This document shows positions 11,656 through 23,645 of a stretch of DNA of 64,000 bases, in pieces. The notes under the pieces were generated by a model. That model saw only the letters and a list, made by a program, of their open reading frames with translations, was not told the origin of the DNA and did not search any database. This DNA comes from Tetragonia tetragonoides (lineage: Eukaryota; Streptophyta; Magnoliopsida; Caryophyllales; Aizoaceae). How positions within the stretch are numbered: the stretch's first letter is position 1; each line of letters opens with the position of its first letter. Made by a program: the position numbers and the translations under genes. The stretch spans positions 1,676,501-1,740,500 of the forward strand of contig CM076150.1 in assembly GCA_038025085.1 (NCBI GenBank), written 5' to 3'.

Positions 11656-12239
11656 TGATGTTGTTAGAATGAACACTAGGCAAAAGAAACTAAGTATCCA
11701 AAGCTTTAAAGAAGAGAGAGAGTTTGAGGCAATGATTTTCATTGATGTCTCAAGTGATTCTGTGATGAAAGTTACACAGAGTTAAGTACATAACTATATG
11801 CATAAGTGTATCCCATGCAATGCCCTACATCAAGGGAAGCATGCAGCTTGACAAGTGTCACGCATGCTGAGTTCTCTCCATGCACCACTTGCCCACTTGC
11901 AAGCTAGAGGATAAGCAAAAGCTCAGAGAGTCGCCCACTTGCACCAAGCTGATTATTAGCAAGGCTCCAGTTCCGTAATGGGAACTTCCAAGGCCCAGTA
12001 GTGCTGTCAACCCAAGTCCACCCCGTAGACATGCCAAGTACTTAGCCAAATTGGGCTAAGTTTTCAGTATGAAAGTTAAGCATAATCCATGTCTCCTCCC
12101 GCCAGAATTAGTAAAGTAGATAAGCTTCTTTAGGGGGTAAGTGGTCCAGGATCACTTCGGGAGGCCCCTAGGCACCGTAATAAAAAAAAGTCCACACCCA
12201 GCCACCATGGTGCCCGGTGAGAAGGAGTGAGATGTTACA
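11656..12239 (-). repeat. 3' LTR of the minus-strand chromovirus
   Basis: The LTR begins on the minus strand with TGTAACATCTCACTCC, immediately after the purine tract AGTGGGGGAGGA. A likely end is ...AACAACATCA at 11656. The far edge is inferred from the TG...CA rule and was not confirmed by a second LTR. Confidence 0.5.
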
Positions 12240-12342
12240 TCCTCCCCCACTAAAGCCGTTGACGACCTCGTCAACTGAGCTCCCCGTCCCGGTTGCGTTG
12301 TGACGCCTGTCCCTTGAACGTGTTCAGCTTGTCGCGAAATTT

Positions 12343-15300
12343 TCATAGGTCGGCCTCCTTCTCCCAGGAAGCCTCGGTGTCGGGACGACCTTTCCATCTG
12401 ATCAGGAACTCTCGGTAGTTTGGGACACCCCGTCGCCTAATGACCCTATCAACGAGTACCTCCTCGATCTCCCAATCATAGGACACCACAACCGCCGTTG
12501 GTGCACGGTGCGACTCCCCACGACCAGGGTCTTTGTAATCTCCATGGTAAGCCTTGAGATAGCTTACATGGAAGACGTTGTGGATCTTCAGCTTCGGAGG
12601 TAACTCAACTTTATACGACACCTTCCCGACTTTCCGTCGAACCGGGAAAGGTCCCTCGTACTTTTGCACTAAGCCCCTGTGAACTGTCCGAAATGCTTTG
12701 AACTGTTGTGGCAACAACTTCACCATCACCAAGTCCCCGACTTGGAACTCCAGCGGTCTTTGATGCTTTTCCACCCACTTCTTCATCCGCTGGTGGCCTT
12801 GGCTAGGTGTTCCCCAGCAAGGTCAAGCTAATCCTGCCACCCCTTGGCAAGTTGGTACGCCGACGGACTCGTCCCCTTGTATCCCGATGCTAACGTCTCA
12901 GGTGTCAAGGGTTGGTGACCCATGACGATCTCGAACGGGCTATGATGCGTTGCTTCGGTCTTCTGGAAATTGTAGGAAAATTGGGCAACGTCCATAAGTT
13001 TGGCCTAGTCCAACTGATTGGCACTCACATAGTGCCTCAAATAGAGCTCCAATAGAGCATTCATTCTCTCAGTCTCTCTGTTGATTTGAGGGTGAAAGTT
13101 CGTCGAGAAGTGAAAACTCGACCCCATGAGCTAGAACAACTCGTTCCAGAACTTCGCAGTGAACCGTGGATCACGGTCGCTGACGATACTATGTGGAAGT
13201 CCCCAGTATTGGACCACGTTCTTGAAGAACAATTGCGCTGCTTCCGTCCCCGTACAATCCCTTTTGGCCGGAATGAAGGTGCCATACTTTGAGAACTGAT
13301 CGACCACCACCATAATCGAACCATACCCATCCGACTTGGGCAAGACTAAGATAAAATCAAGAATGGTGCTATCCCAAGGTCGCTCCGCTATAGACAATGG
13401 CTCGAGTAAGCCACCGGGTTGTTTCTGCTCGATCTTGTCTTGTTGACAAACAAGACACGTCCGAACATATCCTTAAATATTGTCCCGCATCTGAGGCCAA
13501 TAATAGGATTTTTCTATTAAAGCCAAAGTGTGGTTTATCCCCGGATGACCCACAAAGTATCATAGCATTCCTTCATCAAGTCGCGCCTTAAGTTGTCCCA
13601 TCGGGGCACATACAGTCGTCGCCCCACTGTATACAGCAGCTCGTCTTTAACCCATAACCGCCTCGTCTTTCCCTCCTTTTCCAGTTCCATCAAACTCCTG
13701 GCAAATGGGTCTAGGGTGAGCCCCCTCCTTGACCTGTTTAAGAAGGTTGTTGTCGGTGCCGCTGATTGCAGCAAGCATGGCCTTTTGACTCAAATCGTCA
13801 GCAACCACGTTTTTTTGACTGGCTTGTACTCCATGAAAAAATCAAACTCCGCCAAGAAATCCTACCACCGGTCTTACTTGGGACTCAGCTTCTTCTAGTT
13901 TTGGAAGTAGGTAGTCGCCATATTGTCAGTTTTGAGGACAACCCGACTCCCAAGCAAGTAGTGCCACCATCTTCCAAGGCAATGAATGATAGTCACCATC
14001 TCTTTTTCGTGGACAGGATAACTCCTTACCGTCTCATTCACCTTCCGGGACTCTTAGGCAACAGGATGCCCATCCTGCATCAGCACCCCTCCGATTGCAA
14101 AGTCGGAGGCATCAGTGTGTATCTCGAACGACTTTGCACAGTTTGGAAGTGCAAGAATAGGTTCCTCCATCATGGCCTTCTTCACCTCTGTAAAGGCCTG
14201 CTGACAAGTTTCGTCCCAACACCAAGATTTCTTTTTCTTCAAAAGATCGGTGAGCGGCGTTGTCTTTGTTCAATAGCCCTGAATGAACCATCGATAGTAG
14301 TTGGCCAACCCCAAGAAAGAGCGTAGCTCAGAGACGTTCTTGGGTGCCTCTCACACATCGATGGCACGTACCTTGGCTTGATCCATCATGATCTGACCAT
14401 CCATGATCCTGTGCCCAAGGAAGTCGACCTCCGGTTGAGCAAAAGAGTGTTTGTCCCTTTTGACATAGAGCTCGTTCTCCCTGAGAACTTGTAACACTCG
14501 TCGCAAGTGATGGATATGCTCGCCCAGTGAGTTGCTATACACCACAATGTCATCATGATAAACAACAACAATAAATTCATCTAAGAACGGTTGGAGTACC
14601 TTGTTCAGTAGGGTGCAGAAGGTTGTCGGTGCGTTTGTGAGCCTGAAGGGTATCACCATGAACTCGTATGACTCGTACCTAGTGACACATGTTTTCTTTG
14701 GCTCGTCTCCTTTAGCAATGCGGACTTGCCAGTACCCTGATCATAGGTCGAGTTTCGAAAACACTCTCGCCTTACCCAGGAAATTGAACAAGTCATCGAC
14801 CAGTGGGATGGGCTACTTGTTCTTGATCGTGGTCTTGTTCAGCGCCCGATAGTCGATGCACATTCTCAGCGAACCATCGTGCCTCTTTTGAAACAAGAAG
14901 GACGCCCCATATGGTGCTTTGGACGGCTTGATGAATCTTGCGTCCAAGAGCTCCGTAAGTTGCCTCCGTAACTCCTGCAACTCCGGTGGAGCCGTTCGGT
15001 ATGGACACATGGCTGATGGCCTTGCCCCTGGCTCCAGCTCGATCTCATGATCCACTTCGCGCCTTGGTGGGAGCTTCTTTGGCAGCTTGGGAGGCTTGAC
15101 GCCCCCGAATACCTTAAGAACTCCCTCAACTTCTGTTAGCACAACCGTAAGTGAGCCCCCCCCCCCCCCAATTCGTCAAGCTTTAGGGTGGTCGAAACGT
15201 TGCCTCATTCCTCCGGACATCCCGCTTCAGCTACAAAGATGAGAGCATTCTGGCTTCCACTTGCTCTCGGGTGACTGGAATAAGACATGACTCGCTTCCC

Positions 15301-15812
15301 CTTGCAATCACCATACTCCTATCCTTGTCGAAACAGAAGGGCTTCACGGAATTCATGAAGTCCATACCCAGGACAAGACCATAGTCGTCCATGTTCACCA
15401 TCGTTAGGTTGATCTGCCCTCTCCACTCGCCCAGTTGGAGCGGAACATCACGAACAGTACCATGGATAGGCAGAGATGAAGAGTTGACAACCTTCATCCA
15501 GCATGTCTCCTTGGTGTACTTGAGCCCCAACCTATAAGCTTTTCCCTTGTCCACGAAGTTGTGGGTCACACCGATGTCGACCAGTGACTTGGAAGCTTTG
15601 TTGTTCACCATAGATTCCACGAACATGTGCCCTGTGGATGGACGGGAACCATCCGACAACACCTTCACCTTGGCTACTTCGGTGACTTGGGATGAGTACG
15701 CCTTAGTTGCCTTGATGTTGTTGAGGAGACAAGTGATCCCATCTTCGCCTCCTCTCCCGCTGCTTGTGCCTTGTTTGCTACCGCAAGAGTCGTAAGCTTT
15801 GCTCGAGGGCAC
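12343..15812 (-). pseudogene. Chromovirus pol: PR-RT-RH-IN-chromodomain, broken
   Basis: The polyprotein normally makes and integrates the element's cDNA. Going down the coordinates I see: a protease active site changed to VDIG (about 15580; the family has DTG or DSG); reverse transcriptase with the catalytic box changed to YHDD and then IVVYS (about 14550); FLGHRIMDG; an RNase H start with EIHTDASDFAIGG (about 14110); an integrase core with VVVDQFSKYGTFIPAKRD and SDRDPRF (about 13150-13320); GLVQKYEGPFPV; and a chromodomain with FLIRWKGRPDTEASWE (about 12360-12420). The frame is interrupted by several frameshifts and stops, so the copy is dead. The chromodomain places it among chromoviruses, perhaps Galadriel- or Reina-like. 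Confidence 0.8.
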
Positions 15813-15833
15813 TCCCTGACAAAGTGAGGACCA

Positions 15834-16775
15834 CTACAAGAAACAATCACGGTTTGGTTTTGACTGATTATTAGTCTTACCTTGTTCCTTGATGTTGTTG
15901 TGGTTTTCCTTATGCGACTTGTGGTCTCCTTGGCCACTGTTGCCGCCTTGATGGGTCTTGCCTCCCCAATTATTCCCCTTGTTTCCGCCCTTGTTGATTT
16001 TCTTGTTGTCCTTCTTTGAGTCTCGTTTGAACTCAATAAGGGAATCAACTACCGTGATTGCTGACTCCAGATCCTGGACGTTGCGCCTCTTAAACTCGTT
16101 TTCGACCCAGATCTGAAGACCGTCTTTGAAGTAGATAAGCCGCTGACTCTTGGACACATCCTCGATCTCCAGCATAAGAGTGGACAATTGCTTGATGTAC
16201 TACTTGATGGATCCCGTGTGCTCTAGGACCCGGAGCTTCTTCATAGCGATCTCGGGGTAGAACTGCTTCTTGAGCCCAACCTTGAATTTCTCCCACGTCT
16301 TGATGCTGGTGGTTGTCTCTTTCTCGACATCTCCATGTTGCATCCACCATCAAAGGATTGCGTCTTTAGTGAGGTACATGGCTGCGATAGAGATCTTGGT
16401 TGCATCATCGTCAGATGCAACGCATCAAAGTACCTCTCTACACTCCACGGAAAAGTGTCGAGCTCCTTTGCGTCCCGTTTGAACTCAATGAGGCTTGAGA
16501 TCGTCGCGAAGCCCCTCGTGGGCTGTGACGCTATTCTCGAAGGTCCCAAGCCTGGCGATGACATCGATCAACTTGGGTCCCATCTCGTCCACCTCGTCGT
16601 TCAGATCTCCAATAGTTCTGCGAATCTTGGCAAACTCAATCTCAATCGCTGGGGTTTTCCCTACCGATGGGTCTATGGTTTTCTTCTTTTTGCCTTGCAC
16701 CTCTGGTTGTTGCAAACCCACATCGTCATTCTTCCCCATGGTGATATGATTTCCGCCTCGTACCGCTTGACCCAA
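15834..16775 (-). pseudogene. Chromovirus gag, broken
   Basis: The start MGKNDDVG lies at 16775 and is followed by a predicted helical stretch (KIRRTIGDLNDEV). A central capsid-like region includes FPWSVERYFDA in a shifted frame. A basic, Asn/Gly/Lys-rich tail (about 15900-16050) leads to a CCHC-like knuckle remnant (CSGPHFVRECP, about 15815-15845). At least three frames are needed to read it. Gag would package the element RNA. Confidence 0.65.
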
Positions 16776-16805
16776 ACATAGTATGTCGAACTTGAAACAT
16801 GCTCT

Positions 16806-16806
<1 letters not shown>

Positions 16807-16852
<46 letters not shown>

Positions 16853-16953
16853 GCTGCTGCTGCTGTTGTTGTTGTTGCTGCTGTTGCTGCTTTTGCTGGT
16901 GTTGTTGCTGCTGTTGCTGCTGTTGCTATTGTTGCTGTTGTTGCTGTTGTTGC

Positions 16954-17042
<89 letters not shown>

Positions 17043-17215
17043 TTGCTGCTGTTGCTGCTGTTGTTGTTGATGCTGTTGTTGCTGCTGTTGTTGCTGATGT
17101 TGCTGCTGTTGCTGTTGCTGTTGTTACTGTTGCTGTTGTTGCTGTTGCTGCTGTTGTTGCTGTTGTTGTTACTGTTGTTGTTGCTGTTGCTGCTGTTGCT
17201 GCTGATGCTGGTGGT
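16807..17215. repeat. Interrupted (TTG/CTG)n repeat, about 410 bp
   Basis: Pure TTG runs (16807-16851 and about 16955-17005) alternate with CTG, ATG and TAC variants over some 136 triplets and end in a GGT/GTG stretch. All long frames here (poly-Cys, poly-Leu, poly-Val, poly-Asn/Ser) are repeat artefacts. The repeat directly abuts the 5' end of the minus-strand gag. Confidence 0.9.
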
Positions 17216-17243
17216 GGTGGTGGTGGTGCTGGTGGTGGTTGTG

Positions 17244-17424
17244 GTTATTTGTGACTTGGGTTTTGTCAATGGATTCTGGGTTTGTTATAATAGACTTTAA
17301 ATTTGGTGAAAACATGGTAAATTTGTTTATTGTTTGAAGTGGTTATTTATGACTTGAGTTTTGTCAATGGATTTTGGGTTTATTATAATAGACTTTAAAT
17401 TGGGTGAACACTTGGTAAATTGCA
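17244..17424. repeat. Imperfect tandem duplication, ~100-bp unit
   Basis: A segment starting TTATTTGTGACTTGGGTTTT (17244) recurs at 17344 with about ten differences, including TGGTAAATTTG against TGGTAAATTG. The first copy lies directly after the GGT-rich end of the triplet repeat. Confidence 0.8.
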
Positions 17425-18028
17425 GTCTCGTGGATCTATAATTCTGCCAATTACCTTTTTGGTTGATAGAATTGTTGTGTTTACTGCAATTAGACATGAA
17501 ATGGAGCACTAAAAGTTAGATTAGATAGCTGGTCCTGTACTTTAAGCAAGGAATATGCACAAAAGAAATCTGTTGAAGAACCAAGTTAATTAATTTGAGA
17601 ATGAGCAAATTGTTGCTTTAAATTGTAATCTAATTATGAAGCTAATATTGGTTAAGCAATTGTATATTTGAAGAGTTTTGAAGTCCTAACTTGCAACCAG
17701 CCATCTGAAAGAATTTCACCTTAAAGAAAGATGCAAAGAAAAGAATAAAACTAGCATCCATTTAATTTAAGGTTGAAAGTTGTTGTAGAAAGCTAAAGAT
17801 AACATGAACTTTAAAAGAAAAACATTAGCACCAAAAATAAATAAAAAAACATTCTCCAAATGACATTTCTAAGATAACATAAGCTTTTAGATATTCTAAG
17901 ATCCCCTTTCTAACCTAAGCAGTCATTTCAAGTTTATTGATTACTCCTCAACGTAAGATGGATACATAGCTAGCAATTTGACATTGTCTAAATTATTTTA
18001 TTATTTTGTTTCAGGTTTATTTAGAGAC
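17425..18028 (+). other. AT-rich intron sequence of the Harbinger element
   Basis: There are no coding signals. The stretch ends in a polypyrimidine tract and acceptor (TTTGTTTCAG, 18005-18014) ahead of the ORF1 start. It probably represents the distal part of the first intron. Confidence 0.45.
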
Positions 18029-18411
18029 ATGGAGCCTCGCCAGACTCTTGACAAGCAATGACCATTCCGATCACCTCACCCTTCTTTGAATCCTACCTCC
18101 TTAGATAAGGGAAAATTTAAGGATAAACCTCTCCATCCAAGTCAAACACCTCTCTCACAGGTTTGTTTTCTTATGGGTATTTTGAATTGTTTTGTTTAAT
18201 TTGTTGGGTTTTAATTGACTATACTGAGTGTTTATTTTATATATTTTTCAGCTTGGAAGATCAAATTTACCTAACCTTCATCCTGCTCCCTCTTTAACTC
18301 TTTCATTTCAGAGTGATTCTAAGGTAAACTTATCATTCCGACTGGCTGTTTTAAAATTTCATGTGTGTTGTGGCTTGACTCAACTATGGTGTTTGTTCTG
18401 TTCAAGCACCT

Positions 18412-21198
18412 AGTAACACCCCCGAATTCGCAACGATTTTCCGGGAACTATCGACGTCGCTGTCCACGACTCGACACCGCTGAACCGTCACAAATCCGAG
18501 GGTTATCACTGCAATATTTATCACTATGGAGTAAATGCTAAGCAGAAAGAAAGACTAGGCATCAAAAGGAGCTTACTAAAGAACTAAACAAACTAAACAG
18601 TTAATATCAAAGTTGTCTATATAGTGAGCTAATACCATTAAAACAAATTTATTACAACTTGCTTTCAAGGGCTAAAACCAATAAAATCCCAACGATCTAA
18701 ACTGAACAGAAATAGTTCTAAAAATCGACTCCAACTCTAACCTTCCAAGCTGTACGTCCTCAATCAACTAAACCTGCACTTTGGTTTCCTTGACGGAAAC
18801 AAAATACAGAAGAAAAGAAAAGAAATAAAAGAGAAACAAAAATCAGATAAACTGAATAAACGTCATTCGTACCCAGTGAAAATATTTCGCAAACCTTACC
18901 TGAGGTTTTAGAAGAATCATTGAAATTCATTTGCATACGCACATAAGCATATAATCAAGCATACGCATAACGGCATTCTTTTTATATTCACTTCTTGTAT
19001 AGTGATCATACGAAATATGACATAGACAATCCGTCTTGATTAAAGAGATGTAAGAGAGCGAATAAAACAACGATTACCCATACTGTTTATCAAAGATACA
19101 ATCACGCCATGGACTTAATGACTCTAGTGTGCACACTACCTCTAGTACAATTACACGAGCCTAGAGGAGTTAATAAATGGGAAATAATCCGTCCTAGACA
19201 CACTGCGAGGTGTCCATAAGTAATTTGGGAATCACTCATCCCTTGAACTACACCATTAGGTGCAATCCCGATTGCTCGACTATTCCTAGGGATCCATTAG
19301 GAGTCTTACTCTCATTTAATTCAATTCACATAATTTGCATTGGTTGACATAAGTGGTACTACGAGACCACGACTTACTAATTCATTTCATGCTATTGAAA
19401 ATGAATAGTAAATAACGACGATAATGATAATTCAATACGATGAGAATTAAATACGCTTTAATTCAATAACGACGATAATTCAATAATGATGACAAGCAAT
19501 GTTCAGCCAAATTTTGGCAGCACTTCGGCAGGTTAATATGACATCCAAAAATTTACAACTCATCCAAGACATTCAACGATAATGGATAGGTGCTCACTAG
19601 CACTCAATAATACCCATACCAATTAGCATATAATTAATAGCATAATAATACTAACAATTCACCATTCAATAATTGTCCAATAATCATCATATGGACTAAT
19701 TAATTTCCAAAACATGATAACATCAACATGCTAATTATAATTCATATTTACAGCGCATGCCTAAGAAATCTCATAATAACGACGATATGATTTAATCATG
19801 CTTTGCATATTAAATTCACAACAATTTCCCAATTAGCACATAACACATCAAAATAGTTTTAGTGGAAGGTAGGCATGAGCGCTTACCACTAATAAGCTAC
19901 CAACAGTAAGTATGCTCCAACCAATCGACGATAATCACGCTTGCTCGTTAGATCCTAATTAAAAATAATTACCGAATCTGTATTATTAATTAAATACGAA
20001 AATACAAACAGTAACGAAATCTCAGTCTAATAATTTTATTAAATTCTCTTGATTTATTTCAACCAATCTAGGCTTTTGAAAATCCGAATTCCGAATGAGT
20101 GCAAAAAAATAAAAACATTAAATCGAAAATACTGAAAATTGAATTAATAATTACGAAAAATATAAAAACGAAACCCTAACTTTAAAAGTAGGTCTAGGTC
20201 ACGGATACCCATGCATGAAACCCATAACCTGACCCATCACCACCACCACCACCCACTGGCCACCATGGCCGGTGGTGGTGGTCGCCGGAGCTCCGGCGAG
20301 GAGAGGAGAGAGAAAACGCGAAAGTGAGAGAAAGGGAGAGAAAGAGAGAACGCGGGGGAGAGAGAAGGAAAGGAAGAGAGGGAGAGGGCAGGGGACGGTC
20401 GGCCACCCTCCGGTCACCACCTGGGCGTCGGCCCGGTGGTCCGGCGACCAGCCGACCGCAAGTAAGGCGCGCGGGAAGAAAAAGAGAAAAAGAAAGAGAA
20501 AGAGAAAGGGAACGAGAGACTTTACCCGGCTGGAGGGGGGCGACGTTGGCGGCTGTTTCCGGCGAGGAGAGCCGGTGGAGAGAGGAGAGAGTGTTACGTG
20601 ATTTTTGAGGCAATTGGTTCAGTTTGCAAAACTGATCAATTGTCTCACCTTTTTCCTTATATAGGCCCTCAGTCAACCCAAATCAAAGACTACTAGGTTT
20701 AGGAATTAATTGAATAATTTTCTGATTTAAAAAGCTAATTAAAACTAATTAAAACTATATGAATAATTCTTATTCATATATAAAACATTTTAATTAAACT
20801 CCTCAAAATTAATAAATGCAATTTATGAAAGTCCCATAATAATAATTAGTATTATTATGACTTTAATTGAATAAATCGAATGATTGACTATAATTACGAT
20901 TTAATCTCCGAAATAATTTATAAATTATTTTATAAATCAATATAATAATTATAGAAAATATTGGGGTATCATATTCTACCCTCCTTAAAAGAAGTTCGTC
21001 TCGAAACTTGAGACATGAAGTAATCACTTCCAAAAACAAAACGAGTTTACCCATACGAAGATATAAAACAATTTCTAGGACAGTAACATATGCAAGATGA
21101 GCAAGTACGATCGTGATTCGTAGTTGATTAGCATGCACCATGCAATTCGTACAAAGCGATAACAAACCACGCAAAAGACGAAATTTTGAGGCGTGACA
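18412..21198 (-). mobile_element. Solo LTR of a Tekay/Del-like gypsy element
   Basis: This single 2787-bp LTR in minus orientation is flanked by a perfect 5-bp duplication, CACCT, at 18407-18411 and 21199-21203. On its own strand it runs from TGTCACGCC to GGGGTGTTACT (the last base would be A in the intact family). It matches the 3' LTR of the element at 35384-47146, including the GGGCCTATATAAGG promoter and the CCTCAGGTAAGG splice-donor-like motif. It probably arose by LTR-LTR recombination, and it fixes the true LTR start of the family. Confidence 0.88.
20640..20676 (-). promoter_or_regulatory. LTR promoter TATA region in the solo LTR
   Basis: On the minus strand GAGGGCCTATATAAGG is followed about 30 bases on by AATTGATCAGTTTTGC, as in the other two LTR copies. 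This is the expected U3-R promoter of the retrotransposon. Confidence 0.6.
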
Positions 21199-21203
21199 CA
21201 CCT

Positions 21204-21802
21204 GGTACTGATACTTGTTTTGTTTGTCAAAAAATAAAAATGTGTACTGATGATATATGCACACCGTATCACCATTTTGCAGTGTATAACCATTTTATAA
21301 GTACTCATTAGATTGGACAATCTTTAAAAGATCATCCTGTACAAGTGCCCTGACCTTAACACTTCTCTTTTCTTTATTTTGGTGTTTAAGAAAGTTACTA
21401 AATTCATATTACATGTTCACATTCTAGATTGAATCAAAAGGTTCAGTTTCATTGGTTGTCCTTGTCCATGATTACATTATTTTGGTCTAAAGACCTCCGG
21501 AACTCATTGGTTGTCCTTGTTCATGTGCATACCTAGAAATAATGCAACTCAAAATAAACTTTGTACATGAACAAAGCACACGGTGTGTTGTTTTAAGTTA
21601 CAGATTGCCTGCAAATCCCCAAGTTAAACATGGTACTTTTCACTTTCAAGTATATTCTGTGGTAGTTCTATAGCATGAATTCTGTGTGCATAGTTCCTCT
21701 ATGTTAATTGCTATTCTTACTTTAATTTATTTCTGTTTGTACTCTTTGCATTGTCTATGACGTGTACCTATTACTTGATAACAAGTGATTTTTGGTAGAA
21801 AG
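21204..21802 (+). other. Harbinger ORF1 intron, distal part
   Basis: AT-rich sequence after the solo LTR with no coding potential. It includes a duplicated phrase, CATTGGTTGTCCTTG (about 21449 and 21505), and ends in TTTTTGGTAGAAAG before the exon at 21803. Confidence 0.5.
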
Positions 21803-23645
21803 ATGATACTTTCCGAAATTGATCCTTCTTTGCCTCCTCCTCCTCCTCCTCCTCATTCAACACAAACTCCTTCAACACAAAGCAAATCGCAAGTATGATT
21901 AATCATTGTTTATCTCCTCCTCCCATTTTTTAACATTTTGAATGTTTATGGATGCTCTTTGGGTGATGTGAATGAATATGGATGCCAGTCTTGTTTTATT
22001 AATTTTTTGTTATTGTTTTGTTATTTTTGTGTTCTTGTTCTGTTATCTTTGTGTTCTTGTTTGGATTGAGTCAGGCCCAATGTTAATGAATCCCCATATT
22101 AATTTTGTTGTCATTCATTACTTGAAATGGTCTATGTTGTGGTTAGATGTCTAAACCAAAAGTAAAGATCGAAAGGGCACATTGGGATGATGAAACTACT
22201 AGGATATTCTGTGAAGTATGTGTCGAGGAGGTTTTAAAGGGGAACAGACCACACACTCACTTTAGTAGACAAGCATGGCCTATTGCGGTTGAAAAGTTTG
22301 CAGCGAGATCGGGAAAGAATTACGACTACAAGAAATTGAAAAACAAGTGGGAGAAACTTAAGAGTGAGTTTACATCATGGCTGAAATTCAAGTCACAAAC
22401 TAGTTTTGGTTGGGATTGTGAGAAGAACACGGTAGACGCTGACGACGCATGGTGGGCAAAACAGGTGCTTCAGGTTTTAAATTTAAACAATGTACTTTGT
22501 ACTTATTTATTTCTTAAACATGTGTATTCAAAATGAATTAATTATTTATTTTATTCAGAGTGATCATAATTTTTTAGCATTTCGCGATGGTGGGATCAAG
22601 AATTTGAAGGACCTAGAAGTAATATTTTCCAAGATTATTGCTAATCATGAGTTAGCTTAGACTCCATTTGGTGAAGGTGAAAGTCCAGATCCAGAAAAAG
22701 GAAACAATGAATCAACTTGTGAGAATACCAATTTTGAAGAGGAAGAAGTAGATAACATAAATGATGATCCCAACTTTGAACCACAAGTGGAAGAAATTAG
22801 AAGCGAAGAGCCTAAAAAGGTGGGTCCTTCAAGTGGGGCTAAAGGAAGAAACACTAAAAGTGGAAAGAAGTCCAAAGTTGGTACAACTCCGCTCATACAA
22901 TTTGAGATAGATCGTATTGCCGATTCAGTGGCAAATTATTCTCAAACTAGTGCAAGAATACTCGCACGTAGACTTGATCCTCGTGGGTGTAGTATCGGAG
23001 AGTGCTTGAAATTGCTAGCTAGTATTCCCGAAGCTAAGATAGGTAGTGAGTTATATATGTTAGGAATTAGATTGTTTTTGAAACGGGAATATAGGGAGAT
23101 GTTTGTTCATTTTCCTAGTGAAGTACGGGTGACATGGCTAAGCAAGAGTTAGATAGAGAGAAGATATAGGTTGTGCTATGCTATGCTTGGTTGAGTTGGA
23201 AGAGTAGATAGTTCATCCTTGTGTACTATTTACATTTTGACTAGCTGCTATGCTTTGCTTGGTTAATTGCTGTAATATATGCTATCTGTGAATACTCCTT
23301 GGTTACGTTGTGCCAGTAACTTATACATGCAAGTTGGATATTTATTATTCTTCTATGTTCAAAAACTGGAGGAGTTTTTCAGCTGTATGCCTATTTATAT
23401 TATGTATTGCAATATGCTCATTATCAACATAAGTTAGTGAACGATTTAAAAGTGCAGATGTCATAGAATCATAGTCATTGTGTTTGCATAAAGAAAAATA
23501 GGCACATGTTGGATGTTTCTTGTTTATTTTTTTTTTCCTCTCTGATGATGAATTATATTTATTTTATTTTGACCAGATGAATTCAAGTGGTAGTGAAGAT
23601 GATGATTTTATTGATTAATTGTTAGTTTAAGAGGGTAGAAATGTT

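Larger units (their letters stand above)
11656..17220 (-). mobile_element. 5'-truncated Ty3/gypsy chromovirus, minus strand
   Basis: From high to low coordinates it has gag (start at 16775), protease, reverse transcriptase/RNase H, integrase, chromodomain (to about 12343), polypurine tract (12240-12251) and one LTR (11656-12239). No 5' LTR or clear primer-binding site lies beyond gag. Instead a long CAA/CAG repeat (plus strand TTG/CTG, 16807-17215) adjoins the 5' side. The right boundary is therefore uncertain. Coding frames are broken many times. Confidence 0.7.
18029..23152 (+). pseudogene. Harbinger ORF1: Myb/SANT-like DNA-binding protein
   Basis: ORF1 proteins of plant PIF/Harbinger elements bind DNA and assist the transposase. 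Five phase-0 exons fit: 18029-18160, 18252-18323, 21803-21892, 22147-22464 and 22559-23152, each with GT-AG borders. The first three encode a Ser/Pro/Gln-rich leader that includes seven prolines in a row. Exon 4 is the Myb/SANT-like domain, with AHWDDETTRIFCEVC, a KLKNKWEKLK helix and DDAWWAKQ. Exon 5 has an acidic linker, a basic patch and a C-terminal LARRLDPRGCSIGECL region. Only two in-frame stops are seen, TGA at 18059 and TAG at 22658. An alternative donor for exon 4 is at 22473. A solo LTR occupies the third intron. Confidence 0.72.

Noticed and set aside
16783..17300. Long poly-Cys, poly-Leu, poly-Val and poly-Asn/Ser reading frames
   Set aside because: They are all translations of one TTG/CTG triplet repeat in different frames and strands, with no unique protein sequence outside the repeat.
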